The position numbers were made by a program, and so were the translations under genes. The notes under the pieces are model-generated. The model worked only from the letters and a program-made list of their open reading frames with translations. It was not told the DNA's origin and did no database searches. This document shows positions 8,506-17,845 of a stretch of 64,000 bases of DNA, piece by piece (positions within the stretch are counted from its first letter, which is position 1; each line of letters begins with the position of its first letter). The stretch comes from Acidobacteriota bacterium. GTDB taxonomy: Bacteria > Acidobacteriota > Terriglobia > Terriglobales > Acidobacteriaceae. The stretch covers positions 1 through 64,000 of the forward strand of contig JAJXYY010000033.1 in NCBI GenBank assembly GCA_021780315.1. Direction: 5' to 3'.

Positions 8506-9900
8506 TCATCGCGAACCCTCAGTGAGTCGCTCTTCCTTGCTCAGCACCTCTGCCTGCGCCGCAATCGCCTCCGCCACTCCCGGCTGTGCCTCCCACCCCG
8601 GCAGCTCCTGCGACCCCGTAATCAGCCGCGCCCCATCCGTGAACGTCAGATACGTCCACGCCCACTGTCGAAACACGCTCAATCGGTTCCGAAATCCAAT
8701 CAGAAAAAAGATATGCACCACCAGCCACGTCAACCACGCCGGAAACCCGCTCCAGTGCGCCTTGAACGGCCACTCAATCCGCGCCACCGCCGCCTTCCGC
8801 CCAATCGTCGCCATGTCGCCCTTGTCGAAGTAGCGAAACCCTGCCTCCACCCCGCTCCCATCGCTTCCCCGCCCCGCTGCAATCAACCGCGCTATCCGCC
8901 GCGCCACAAAATCTCCCATCTGCATCGCCGGCTGCGCCACCCCCGGAACCTGCTTCCCATCCTGCTCAAAATGAGCCAGATCGCCGCACACAAAGATCTC
9001 CGGATGTCCCTTCGGATTCAAATGCTCATCCACCACCACGCAGCCCTTCCGGTCCGTCTCTACCCCCAGCAGCGCCCCCAGCGGAGAAGCATGCACCCCT
9101 GCCGCCCACAGCGTCACCACCGCATCAATCCGCTCCTCCCCCACCATCACATATCCCGGCTGCACATCCGTCACATGCGCCCCCGTCCGCATCTCCACGC
9201 CCAACGCCGCCAACTGCTCCCGCGCCTTCACCTGCAGGTCCTCCGGATACATCCCCAGAATGTGCGGCGATCCCTCCAGAATCAGCACCTTTGCCCCCGC
9301 AGGATCAATATGCCGAAAGTCCTTCGCCATATACAGCTTCGCAATATCGCTGATCGCCCCAGCCAGCTCCACCCCGGTAGGCCCACCGCCAATAATCACA
9401 AACTGCAATGGAGGATGGCTTCCAGTCTCCACCATCTGCCGCTCCGCCAACTCAAACGCCAACAGCACCCGCCGCCGTATCTCCGTCGCATCTTCCACCA
9501 TCTTCAGTCCCGGTGCCAGCTTCGCCCACTCCTCCCGCCCAAAGTAGGAGTGCGTCGCCCCCGTCGCCACAATCAGATAGTCATACTCCAGCAGCGTCCC
9601 CGACTTCAGCACCACCCGCTGCGCCTTCACCTCAAACCCCACCGCCTCTTCCATCAGCACTTCAATATTCTTGTGTTCCCGCACAATCGACCGGATCGGC
9701 TGGGCAATATCCGCCGGCGACAGAACCGCCAACGCCACCTGATACAGCAACGGCTGAAACAGGTGATAGTTCCTCCGGTCCACCAGCGTCACATCCACCG
9801 GTACCTTCGCCAGCCCCAGCGCCGCATGGATCCCCGCAAACCCGCCCCCCAAGACCACTACCCGCTTCCGCACACTCCCCACGCCTGCCTCAACCCCCAT
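8506..9900 (-). CDS. ndh: type II NADH dehydrogenase (NDH-2)
   Basis: 464 residues. A membrane-associated flavoenzyme that passes electrons from NADH to quinone without pumping protons. It has two dinucleotide-binding motifs: FAD site VVVLGGGFAGIHAA near the N-terminus and NAD site VIIGGGPTGVELAG about 150 residues later. It also has the NDH-2 block LFQPLLYQVA and, near the C-terminus, the FVCGDLAHF block for FAD. The C-terminal hydrophobic patch (WLTWLVVHIFFLIGF) would touch the membrane. The start at 9900 is chosen because AAGGAGG lies seven bases upstream; the open frame runs 16 codons further back without a ribosome site. Confidence 0.92.
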   Translation of the reverse strand: MGVEAGVGSVRKRVVVLGGGFAGIHAALGLAKVPVDVTLVDRRNYHLFQPLLYQVALAVLSPADIAQPIRSIVREHKNIEVLMEEAVGFEVKAQRVVLKSGTLLEYDYLIVATGATHSYFGREEWAKLAPGLKMVEDATEIRRRVLLAFELAERQMVETGSHPPLQFVIIGGGPTGVELAGAISDIAKLYMAKDFRHIDPAGAKVLILEGSPHILGMYPEDLQVKAREQLAALGVEMRTGAHVTDVQPGYVMVGEERIDAVVTLWAAGVHASPLGALLGVETDRKGCVVVDEHLNPKGHPEIFVCGDLAHFEQDGKQVPGVAQPAMQMGDFVARRIARLIAAGRGSDGSGVEAGFRYFDKGDMATIGRKAAVARIEWPFKAHWSGFPAWLTWLVVHIFFLIGFRNRLSVFRQWAWTYLTFTDGARLITGSQELPGWEAQPGVAEAIAAQAEVLSKEERLTEGSR

Positions 9901-9972
9901 CGTCCCGCCTCCTTGTGTACGCATCCATCTTGTCAGATGCCACATCAACCCACCCGGGCTTTCTAATATCCC

Positions 9973-12906
9973 CTATCGCCCCACCACCAAATCCATCGCC
10001 ACAAAACCTGCAGTCCCCACCGCCAACGCCACATGCGTCACCTCCACTCCCGCCGTCTGCACCGCAGCCACACTCACCAGCCCATCTCCATCCGACGTCG
10101 CCTGCCCCTGCCACTCCTCCAACACCGGAGCCGCCGGACACCGCCCTCGCGCCGGACACGTCCCATCCCCCGCCGTCACCGTCTCATGTTCCATCACCAC
10201 CGCCCCCGCCACCGGATGCCCCGCGCCATCCGTCACCCGCACCACCACCGGTTCCAGTCCCACCCCCAGCCCCACCACCTGCCCTCCACCGCTTACCACC
10301 TCCAACCGCTGCTCTCCGGCTGCCACACCCTGCGCACCAAACCCCACACACACCGTCCCCCACGCACACGCTGAACCCACCGCCGCCCCACCGCCCACCA
10401 GCGGCCCTACCGTCGCCAACACACTCGTCACCCCAGTCCCATCCGCCGTCGTCATCACCGCTCCCAGCCCGCTTACCCCCAACCCCATCGCTCCACTCCC
10501 CACACTCCACTCCACCCCCACCCCCAGCACCGGAGCCGAGTTGTCCGCCACCTGCACCTGCAGCTGCCACCCCACCACCGCACCCGCCGCCATATACTCC
10601 ACCGCACGAGCCACCGTCATCGTCCGCACCGCTGCCACTCCTGTCAGCCCTGCAGACACGCTCCCCGCAAACCCCGTCGCCGTCACCACCACTCCGCCCA
10701 CCACCAGCGGAGTCACACTCGTCGACGCCATCCCATGCGCATCCGTCATCACCGTACAACTCGCCCCGCCGCACGCACCAAACAGCACCGCGCTCCCGCT
10801 CCCGCCCGTCGACGAAAATACAATCGCCTCCCCCGCCACCGGAGTCACCCCATCCATCTCCGTCACCTGTACCGTCCACGCCACACCCGCCACCGTCCCC
10901 ACCGTCACCCCGCCCGTCGGTGCGCTCACCACCCGTATCCGCTCCGGCAGTGGGGCAGCATAGGTCAACGCCCCCGACATCACCGTCACCCCGCCAGTCG
11001 TGCCATCCTGTACCGCCACATCCGCCACCAGCGCCGTCGTCACCCCCATCGAACGCGTCGAGGGCACCGTGACCACCAGCGAATTGGTACTCCAGCGCTG
11101 CACCACCGCCGCCACCCCGTTCACCGACACCTTGCTCCCCGCACGAAACCCCATCCCCGTAATCGTCACCACGCCACCCGATGCCGCCACCTGTGCCGGA
11201 CTCACCGCATCCGCATACAGCACCCGTCCCTGGTACCCAAAGTCCGGACGACCATCCCCCCGCTCATCCGCAATCGCAATACGTAACTGCTCCGGTTGCG
11301 TACTCTGTACCGCCAGTTGCGTCATCCCCGCCACCGTCCCGTTGAACGCACCCGTCACCGCCGCCACCGTCGGAGCACTCCCCACCGCATCCCCCGCCTG
11401 CCACACCCCCATCACCGGCATTGCTTTCACCGCCGTCGCATACCCCTGCTCGTCCACCGCCGTCACCTCCAGCGCCAGACTCCGCCCCGCCTTCATCGCC
11501 ACAGTCCACCACGCCGTATGCCCATACCCGCACAATGTACCCCGCCACCATCCGCTCGCCGCCACGCCGCTCGGAGCGCTCTCCGTCCCATCACCTCCCG
11601 TATTGCAACCCGCCACCGCCGTACTCGCCAGCATGTCGAACCACCCATAGTTCGCATAGCTCGAAAACAATCCCGCCACATACCCCGCATTCGTCCCCGA
11701 CGGCTCCACCGTATTCGCCCCATACGGCCCCACCGCATATTGCCCCGTATACAGAGGATTCACCGCCTCCGTCGACAACACCACCTGCTGCCAGTCTCCA
11801 CTGATCAAAGGCACCCGTCCCAGGTTGTAGTACCCCTCCCAATACCCGTTCAACGCACCCAGGCTCCCCACCATCGAACCATCTACGCCCGTCACCGCAC
11901 TCCCATTCGTCCGCCGGTACAAATACCCTGAAACCGACGACACCTCTTCCCAATCCTCCGGTACATTCCAGTACTGCTGCAGCCGCCGCCCCACCACATT
12001 TACCCCTTGCATTCCCTGTCCATCGGGAAAGCTCAATCGCCCGCTGATCTCGCTCGCCTGCAGCAGCGTATCCGTCTCTCCCGGTCCCGCCTGGCCCTGA
12101 CCGATAAAGTACAACTGCGCCAGTCCCGCCAGATCATCCGGTCGCAGCACAAACGGCTCCGCCATGCACTGGTAGGTGTACGGCCCACACACAATGTCGA
12201 TCGGATGCATCACCGGCCAGTGCAACTCCTGCTCATACGTCGGCACCGGACTGCCCGTAAACACGTTGTCATTCAACTGCGACCACCCCAGCCCCAGCAC
12301 CCGTCCAAACGCCCGCATCAACTGGTACTGCAACTGCGTCTGCATCTCTGCCGCGCTGCCCGTGCACCGCCCGTTCACCACCAGCACCGCATGTTCGATC
12401 CACCCGCTCGGCACAATCGAGTCCACACTCTCTGTCACCCCGTTCTGCCGGCACCCACTCGGATCGCTCGCACCCTGTCCCAGCAACAGGTCCGTCACCG
12501 ATCCATCGCGGTCGTACACCACCGCAATCTGCACGCTCAGGTAATTTCCCGCCTGCACATCCGCCGGAAACACCACCCCCGTCGCACTCCCATACGTATT
12601 CGCTCCACTCACCTGCTCCGCCAGCACCCCGCCCTGCGCCAGCACCAGCCTCGACGTCGGCACATTCCACACTCCCGCCGCCGCCGCCACCAGCGCATCC
12701 GCCGCGGCATGGTCCACCGTCGCACTCAAATCCCCTGGATCGGTAAAGTACTTCGGCGCATCCGTGTACCAGACCACCGGAACCCCCGCCGTCGTAAAGT
12801 AAGGCGGCCCCGTCACCCAGCGTGGCCCGCCCGCCCAGGCAACCCCACCCAGCAGCAGCCAGACCCACCACGCCCCAAGCCCCCTACCGAGCAACCCGCC
12901 CACCAC
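9973..12906 (-). CDS. large secreted Ig-like/IPT protein with a degenerate matrixin-like protease domain
   Basis: 977 residues with an N-terminal signal peptide (about 1-25). The first 300 residues resemble the matrixin-like domains of acidobacterial secreted proteins, but the zinc site is lost: the place of HExGHxxGxxH reads RAFGRVLGLGWS (198-209), with all three His and the Glu replaced. An IPT/TIG domain follows in the middle (VTITGMGFRAGSKVSVNG), then several Big-1-like Ig repeats to the end, rich in Val, Gly, Thr and Ala. It is probably a cell-surface or secreted binding protein. Its start lies 23 bases inside the upstream gene, which points to translational coupling with the 12884-13597 gene. 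Confidence 0.75.
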   Translation of the reverse strand: MVGGLLGRGLGAWWVWLLLGGVAWAGGPRWVTGPPYFTTAGVPVVWYTDAPKYFTDPGDLSATVDHAAADALVAAAAGVWNVPTSRLVLAQGGVLAEQVSGANTYGSATGVVFPADVQAGNYLSVQIAVVYDRDGSVTDLLLGQGASDPSGCRQNGVTESVDSIVPSGWIEHAVLVVNGRCTGSAAEMQTQLQYQLMRAFGRVLGLGWSQLNDNVFTGSPVPTYEQELHWPVMHPIDIVCGPYTYQCMAEPFVLRPDDLAGLAQLYFIGQGQAGPGETDTLLQASEISGRLSFPDGQGMQGVNVVGRRLQQYWNVPEDWEEVSSVSGYLYRRTNGSAVTGVDGSMVGSLGALNGYWEGYYNLGRVPLISGDWQQVVLSTEAVNPLYTGQYAVGPYGANTVEPSGTNAGYVAGLFSSYANYGWFDMLASTAVAGCNTGGDGTESAPSGVAASGWWRGTLCGYGHTAWWTVAMKAGRSLALEVTAVDEQGYATAVKAMPVMGVWQAGDAVGSAPTVAAVTGAFNGTVAGMTQLAVQSTQPEQLRIAIADERGDGRPDFGYQGRVLYADAVSPAQVAASGGVVTITGMGFRAGSKVSVNGVAAVVQRWSTNSLVVTVPSTRSMGVTTALVADVAVQDGTTGGVTVMSGALTYAAPLPERIRVVSAPTGGVTVGTVAGVAWTVQVTEMDGVTPVAGEAIVFSSTGGSGSAVLFGACGGASCTVMTDAHGMASTSVTPLVVGGVVVTATGFAGSVSAGLTGVAAVRTMTVARAVEYMAAGAVVGWQLQVQVADNSAPVLGVGVEWSVGSGAMGLGVSGLGAVMTTADGTGVTSVLATVGPLVGGGAAVGSACAWGTVCVGFGAQGVAAGEQRLEVVSGGGQVVGLGVGLEPVVVRVTDGAGHPVAGAVVMEHETVTAGDGTCPARGRCPAAPVLEEWQGQATSDGDGLVSVAAVQTAGVEVTHVALAVGTAGFVAMDLVVGR

Positions 12907-13597
12907 TGCCCCACACTCCCAGCATCTTCACCACCGCCTCCACCGAAGCCATCTGCGCTGCCACCGAACCAACCCCCGCTTCTGGGCTCCCAGGCTCACC
13001 ACGCACCCCACCACCCGGCCCCACCCGCAACTCCGCTCGTACCCCGCCTCCCGCACCCGAACTCACCCGCCGCAACAGCTTCGTCCCCACCCAGCGCAGA
13101 TCCACCACCGCCACCGCCGGAGCAGCCAACCCTCCACCAGCGTTGCCAGCCTCCTCCACCCCACTCCCCGTCCCCCGCACCGGAATCGCCCCATCCAGCC
13201 CGCTTACCGGAGAACTCAATCCCGCCGCATCCGGCGTATGCAGCATCATCAGCAACGCCTGGCCCACCCGGTAGCGCTGTGCCCCACCCGCCCACAATCC
13301 CGCCCACTCCCGCAACACGTACCGCCCACCTGCCGAGCAGCCTCGCACCGCCTGCTCAATCGAAAACTCCACCTCCACTACTCCCGAAGCCCCACCCTCG
13401 CCGCCCACCCGCCGCACCGCCACCACCTGCCCCACAAAGATCACCCCCGCCGCATCCGCCATCTGATGCAACGCGTCCTCCACCGTACTGGCCGGCACCA
13501 CCGTCGTACTCGCCTGCGCCCAGCCACACCCCACCCCCAGCACCGGCAACAAACACAGCACTACCAGAATCCACACCGCCACACGAATCCCAGCCAT
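12884..13597 (-). CDS. secreted protein of unknown function, coupled to the Ig-like protein
   Basis: 237 residues with a signal peptide ending near GWAQA (about 28). The first half contains IFVGQVVAVRR and an RYVLREWAGLW block, a pattern seen in acidobacterial exported proteins of unknown role. The second half is Gly- and Val-rich and low in complexity. It is not recognised further. The 3' end overlaps the start of the large Ig-like gene by 23 bases, so the two are probably made together and may act together at the cell surface. Confidence 0.7.
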   Translation of the reverse strand: MAGIRVAVWILVVLCLLPVLGVGCGWAQASTTVVPASTVEDALHQMADAAGVIFVGQVVAVRRVGGEGGASGVVEVEFSIEQAVRGCSAGGRYVLREWAGLWAGGAQRYRVGQALLMMLHTPDAAGLSSPVSGLDGAIPVRGTGSGVEEAGNAGGGLAAPAVAVVDLRWVGTKLLRRVSSGAGGGVRAELRVGPGGGVRGEPGSPEAGVGSVAAQMASVEAVVKMLGVWGSGGRVAR

Positions 13598-13693
13598 CGC
13601 ACGCCTCCGTACCCTCCTTCTTCGTCAGAAGCAGCGCACAGCAGCCCACATGGCCTGTTTCGAGACAGCCACCGCCGTCATCACCCAACCAAC

Positions 13694-13900
13694 CTAGATC
13701 TCCGGATAAAAATCGAAAAACGCATCCAGACTCAGCTTCAACTGCGCCTCAATCCGCTCCCGGCTCCCCTCCAGAACATGCATCGTCACCCGGGCTTCGT
13801 TGCCGTTCTTCAACACAATCGGCGCATCGCCCACACTCGCCACCTCATCCGCAGGCAGCAAACGCATCCCATAAACCAAAGTCAGATCAGCCATCCCCAC
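13694..13900 (-). CDS. small protein of unknown function (68 aa)
   Basis: A compact acidic protein (ends DAFFDFYPEI) with alternating hydrophobic and charged residues, no membrane segment and no signal. It starts at GTG (13900) or at ATG two codons later; neither has a clear ribosome site. It lies 63 bases before the divergent trxB start. Host-like codon use and a protein-like composition support a real gene, but no family is recognised. Confidence 0.55.
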   Translation of the reverse strand: MGMADLTLVYGMRLLPADEVASVGDAPIVLKNGNEARVTMHVLEGSRERIEAQLKLSLDAFFDFYPEI

Positions 13901-13963
13901 ATTCTATGCGCCCCCCTGCCCCCAATGAATCCAACGCACCCATTTACAATCAAATGCACTGCC

Positions 13964-14929
13964 ATGTCTGAAAACACCATCCCCACCTCGACTCGCGACA
14001 CCGTCATCCTCGGCTCCGGTTGCGCCGGACTCACCGCCGCCATCTACACCGGCCGTGCCAATCTCAAACCCCTCGTCCTCGAAGGTCACGAGCCCGGCGG
14101 TCAGCTCTCCATCACCACCCTCGTCGAAAACTTTCCCGGCTGGCCAGAAGGCGTTCAGGGTCCGCAGCTCATCGAGAACATGAAGCAGCAAGCCACCCGC
14201 TTCGGTGCCGAGCTCTCCATGTCCCACCTCGACGCCGTCGATCTCTCCAAACACCCCATCGAGCTCCGCATCGGCAAGCAGATCATCCACACCCGAACCC
14301 TCATCATCGCCAGCGGTGCCAGCGCTCGCTGGCTCAATCTCCCCTCCGAGCAAGCACTCATCGGACACGGCGTCAGCTCCTGCGCCACCTGCGACGGCTT
14401 CTTCGCCTCAGGAAAAGAGATCGCCGTCATCGGTGGTGGAGACTCCGCCATGGAAGAGGCCATGTTCCTCACCCGCTTCGCTACCAAGGTCACCATCATC
14501 AACCGCACCGAGCGCTTCCGCGCCTCGAAAATCATGCTCGATCGCGCCATGGCACACCCCCAGATCAAGTTCCTCTCCAACACCACCGTCGAAGAAGTCC
14601 TCGGAGTCGAAGAGAAGGACGTCAAAGGTCTCCGCCTCAAAGACCGCATCACCGGAGAAGAGTCCATCCTCCCCGTCAGCTTCATGTTCCTCGGTATCGG
14701 ACACACCCCCAACGCCACCGCCTTCAAAGGCATCCTCGATCTCGACGAAGACGGCTACATCCGCACCACCAACAACGTCTTCACCACACTCAACGGAAAC
14801 ATCATCCCCGGTGTCTTCGCCTGCGGAGACATCCAGGACCGCCGCTACCGTCAGGCCATCACCGCCGCCGGCTCCGGCTGCATGGCCGCCCTCGAAGTAG
14901 AAAAATACCTTGAAGAACACGGCCGCTAA
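13964..14929 (+). CDS. trxB: thioredoxin reductase
   Basis: 321 residues, the standard length. It reduces thioredoxin with NADPH through FAD and a redox disulfide. Seen: FAD motif GSGCAGLTAAIY (17-28), active-site CATCD (Cys140 and Cys143), NADPH motif GGGDSAMEEAMFL after the active site, and the C-terminal FAD block GVFACGDIQD.RYRQ. The open frame extends far upstream, but the protein family starts at this ATG. A strong hairpin terminator follows at 14950. Confidence 0.96.
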   Translation: MSENTIPTSTRDTVILGSGCAGLTAAIYTGRANLKPLVLEGHEPGGQLSITTLVENFPGWPEGVQGPQLIENMKQQATRFGAELSMSHLDAVDLSKHPIELRIGKQIIHTRTLIIASGASARWLNLPSEQALIGHGVSSCATCDGFFASGKEIAVIGGGDSAMEEAMFLTRFATKVTIINRTERFRASKIMLDRAMAHPQIKFLSNTTVEEVLGVEEKDVKGLRLKDRITGEESILPVSFMFLGIGHTPNATAFKGILDLDEDGYIRTTNNVFTTLNGNIIPGVFACGDIQDRRYRQAITAAGSGCMAALEVEKYLEEHGR

Positions 14930-14949
14930 TACCCGCTCCCTCCAAACGT

Positions 14950-14980
14950 AGCAAGGCGCGCAATCTCTGCGCGCCTTGCT
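14950..14980. terminator. bidirectional terminator between trxB and the TonB receptor gene
   Basis: A perfect 13-bp stem (AGCAAGGCGCGCA 14950-14962 with TGCGCGCCTTGCT 14968-14980), loop ATCTC, followed by GTTTCT. It lies between two convergent genes, 21 bases past the trxB stop. Confidence 0.85.
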
Positions 14981-15004
14981 GTTTCTACAGCTACTTCCCT
15001 TCGC

Positions 15005-17386
15005 TTAGAACTTCACCGTCAACCCGCCCGAAATCGTACGCGGCGCGCCAACCTGTAACGTGTTGTTGTTCACCGAAGTAGGATCGCTCGCAATAAACCC
15101 GTTCGTGCCTACCGTCGAGTAGTACTGCGCGCCAGCCAGATTGTAGATGTTCATCTGCAGCTTCAACTCGCTCAACGGTCCCAGTTCCTCGCGCTTGTAG
15201 CTCACACCACAGTCCGCCAGAAACCGCCCATCCACCGAGTTGTCGTTGGTGTACGTAAAGTAACGCTTGCCCATATAGTCCGAGCCAATATGCGCATTGA
15301 AGCCCTTAGCGTCATACGACAGCTCATCCTTGTACAGGAACTGCGGCGAATCCACCGCCACCTTCCCGCCCGTAGGAATCACCACACCATTGCTCGTAAA
15401 GTCCGAGTCGTACGTCGACTTGCTCAGTGTCAAGCCGTTGTACAGCGTCCAGCCCGAACCGAATCGAACCGTCGCCGCAGCATCCACACCGTTCGTCGTC
15501 ACTCCGCCCACGTTCGACAGCAGCGAAGCATTGCCCGCAATCCCAGGCCCCTGCTGAATCGCCAACAGACGATCGCTGAAGTTCACATGGAAGTAGTTCG
15601 CCTGCGCCGCAATCCGGTTGTCCGTATGGCGATATCCAACTTCCTCGCTCCACGAACTCTCCGGCTTCAGCGTGCTCCCCAACGTGTTGAACCCAGCCTG
15701 CGACGTGCCCCAGGGAGAGTTCCCAAACCCCGGCCCGCCTGCCTGGAACGCACGCACATTCTCCGCCACGTCCGCAAACAACTCGTCCTTCGTGTTCAAC
15801 TTCCAGTTCGCGCCAAACTGCGGCAGAAACGCCTTGCCCGACTGCAAGCTGCCCTGCGCATAGTTCGCCGCAGTCACCTTCGTATTCAGCAACGAAAGTC
15901 CCGTGTTGAACGCCACCAGGTTGCCCGTCATGTTCGTCTCCACCGTCTTGAACCCGGCAGACAACGTCACCGTAGGACGAATCTTGTACTGGTCCTGCAA
16001 GTGAATCTGGTACACCGTACTCGGGAAGTTATACGCCCACTGCGTGTAGAAAGGATTCGAAGGGAAAGAGTACAGCGAGTGCCCAGGAGAAGCCACCGTC
16101 GTGCCGTAGAAACGACGCGCCAGATCGAAGCTCTCCTTCTCAAACCACACTCCGCCTTCCAGCGTGTTGTGGTCGGTCTCATACGACAGCGACGTCAAAA
16201 ACCCGCCCCGGCTGATCCCATACTCCGACGTACGCAGCGAGATCGGAGACACCACGTTGTAGTTCGCATCAAAGCTCGGCAGATACGGCGTAAACCACAA
16301 GCCGCGACCGTCGTTCCTATGCCCATACGCCGTTGTCTTCCAAGTCAAATGGCTCGTCAACGCCATCTTGTAGTTCATGTACGTCAAGAAATCCTTACGC
16401 AGTCCCGATGCGCCAAAGTAGCCCGCATCGCAAGGATCTTCATTCGCCGCCAGCGTGTTCACCGGCGAAGGATAGCTGCCCACGCCATTGCACGCGTTCG
16501 CCGCCTGCACCGCCTGGCCCCAGTCGCCAAAATTGTCCCAGTTGTAGCCCAGCTTCGCCGTCCACACCTTGTTCAAATCCTGGTAGTCCACTTCCTTGCG
16601 GTTCGAGTAATCCGCATAGAACGTAAACACGCCCTTGCTGCCGACAAACTGCGTCAACTTCGTATTGAACTGGTAGTAACTCTGGCCAATCTGGCCCACG
16701 CTCTTCCACTTGTTCGAGTTCTGGTACACCCCATCAATAAAGAACTTCGTGTGCGTCCGCATCAGGCCGCTATCGAACCGGCCAAACGTCCGCAGCCCAT
16801 TGAAGCTCCCGACCGACTGCGTAAACAGCAGCCCCCGTTTATCCGACGCATCCGCGGAATAAAACTGCACCGCGCCACCCAGGTTGCTCGTCGAAGCCGT
16901 CTCCAACGATCCCGTCCCCTGAGACAACGTCACCCGGCCCATATTCTCGTCGATGATCGCACGGCTGATATGCAACCCGTTCAAATTGCCATACGACATA
17001 TCGCCCAGCGGCACATCGTCCAGCGTAAAGCCCAACTGGTTCTGGCTGAATCCACGCACCGAAATCCGCAGCGCCCACTCATACGCGCCATAAGGGTCCG
17101 CCGACGTAACACTCACGCTCGGCAGCCGTGCCAGCGTCTCAATCGGGCTCGTTCCGGGTGCAGCTTCCAACAAAATCTGCGAATCGATCGTCTGCTCATC
17201 GCGAACTTCGCCCGGGGCCGTCACCGTCACTGAATCCGTCGTGCTCAGCTTGTCGCCCTTCTGCGTCGCAACCCCAGCCTTCGCTGGCACTCCGCTGCCC
17301 GTTGCCGCAGGCTGCTGTGCATAACCGCTCATCGCCAACAGCAGCGACGCTCCCATCAATCCACTCCACACAAAACCTGGTTTCAC
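15005..17386 (-). CDS. TonB-dependent outer-membrane receptor
   Basis: About 793 residues. It has a signal peptide (to about GYAQQ), a TonB-box-like region (TTDSVTVTAPG), a plug domain (about 55-170, with LARLPSVSV, ISVRGFSQNQ and LDDVPLGDM blocks), then an Oar-unrelated 22-strand-type beta-barrel ending in the terminal strand LTVKF with a C-terminal Phe. Such receptors import siderophores, vitamin B12 or sugars with energy from TonB-ExbBD; the ligand is not evident. The start is taken as GTG at 17386, four bases after GGAGG; a TTG five codons upstream is the alternative. No other transport genes are adjacent. Confidence 0.9.
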   Translation of the reverse strand: MKPGFVWSGLMGASLLLAMSGYAQQPAATGSGVPAKAGVATQKGDKLSTTDSVTVTAPGEVRDEQTIDSQILLEAAPGTSPIETLARLPSVSVTSADPYGAYEWALRISVRGFSQNQLGFTLDDVPLGDMSYGNLNGLHISRAIIDENMGRVTLSQGTGSLETASTSNLGGAVQFYSADASDKRGLLFTQSVGSFNGLRTFGRFDSGLMRTHTKFFIDGVYQNSNKWKSVGQIGQSYYQFNTKLTQFVGSKGVFTFYADYSNRKEVDYQDLNKVWTAKLGYNWDNFGDWGQAVQAANACNGVGSYPSPVNTLAANEDPCDAGYFGASGLRKDFLTYMNYKMALTSHLTWKTTAYGHRNDGRGLWFTPYLPSFDANYNVVSPISLRTSEYGISRGGFLTSLSYETDHNTLEGGVWFEKESFDLARRFYGTTVASPGHSLYSFPSNPFYTQWAYNFPSTVYQIHLQDQYKIRPTVTLSAGFKTVETNMTGNLVAFNTGLSLLNTKVTAANYAQGSLQSGKAFLPQFGANWKLNTKDELFADVAENVRAFQAGGPGFGNSPWGTSQAGFNTLGSTLKPESSWSEEVGYRHTDNRIAAQANYFHVNFSDRLLAIQQGPGIAGNASLLSNVGGVTTNGVDAAATVRFGSGWTLYNGLTLSKSTYDSDFTSNGVVIPTGGKVAVDSPQFLYKDELSYDAKGFNAHIGSDYMGKRYFTYTNDNSVDGRFLADCGVSYKREELGPLSELKLQMNIYNLAGAQYYSTVGTNGFIASDPTSVNNNTLQVGAPRTISGGLTVKF

Positions 17387-17401
17387 ACTTCCTCCGTTCA
17401 A

Positions 17402-17845
17402 TTGAACTGCTCAAATCCAGACACGCTCACGCGCCGCACTTATCTCGCATCCCTTATCCTGCGGATGTCGTAGACCGCTCCCCCTAAATCGAACCCAGCC
17501 CTGCGTTCGCGAGTATCCGCACAGCGAATTTTCGGCTCGCCGCACCCCTCGACTTTCGTCCAGGAGCACCAAACTGAAATCCGGTTCAAGAGTCTTACCC
17601 ACCCTATCCACCCAGCAACAACACCACGTTGCCACCGCATGAACGCCACGTTAATCCCACACGTCACTCTCGATAACTACTGATGTATCAGCAAATACCG
17701 ACTCCAGCCCCACTCAGCAGTGCTACTGCTCTCTGTCGTCCTTGCCCAAACCCAAAGACCTGCCCCACAACCTGCGCCGGAGGTCGCCACAACTCATCCC
17801 ACAAACCACTGAAAACATTAGCGATACCCGCACAAACCTCAAATT
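17402..17845. other. gene-free stretch between divergent genes
   Basis: It separates the TonB receptor from the secreted-protein gene at 17846. The short frames inside have no ribosome site and host-unlike composition. It should carry both promoters; no near-consensus boxes were identified. Confidence 0.5.

Noticed and set aside
9408..13971. Very long plus-strand frames (9408-11072 and 12007-13971) opposite the secreted proteins
   Set aside because: They are shadows caused by strong C-ending codon use; products are Pro/His/Arg-rich without domains. Only the trxB part at the end of this region is real on the plus strand.
15290..17233. 647-codon plus-strand frame opposite the TonB receptor
   Set aside because: Arg/His-rich product without domains; a shadow of the receptor gene.
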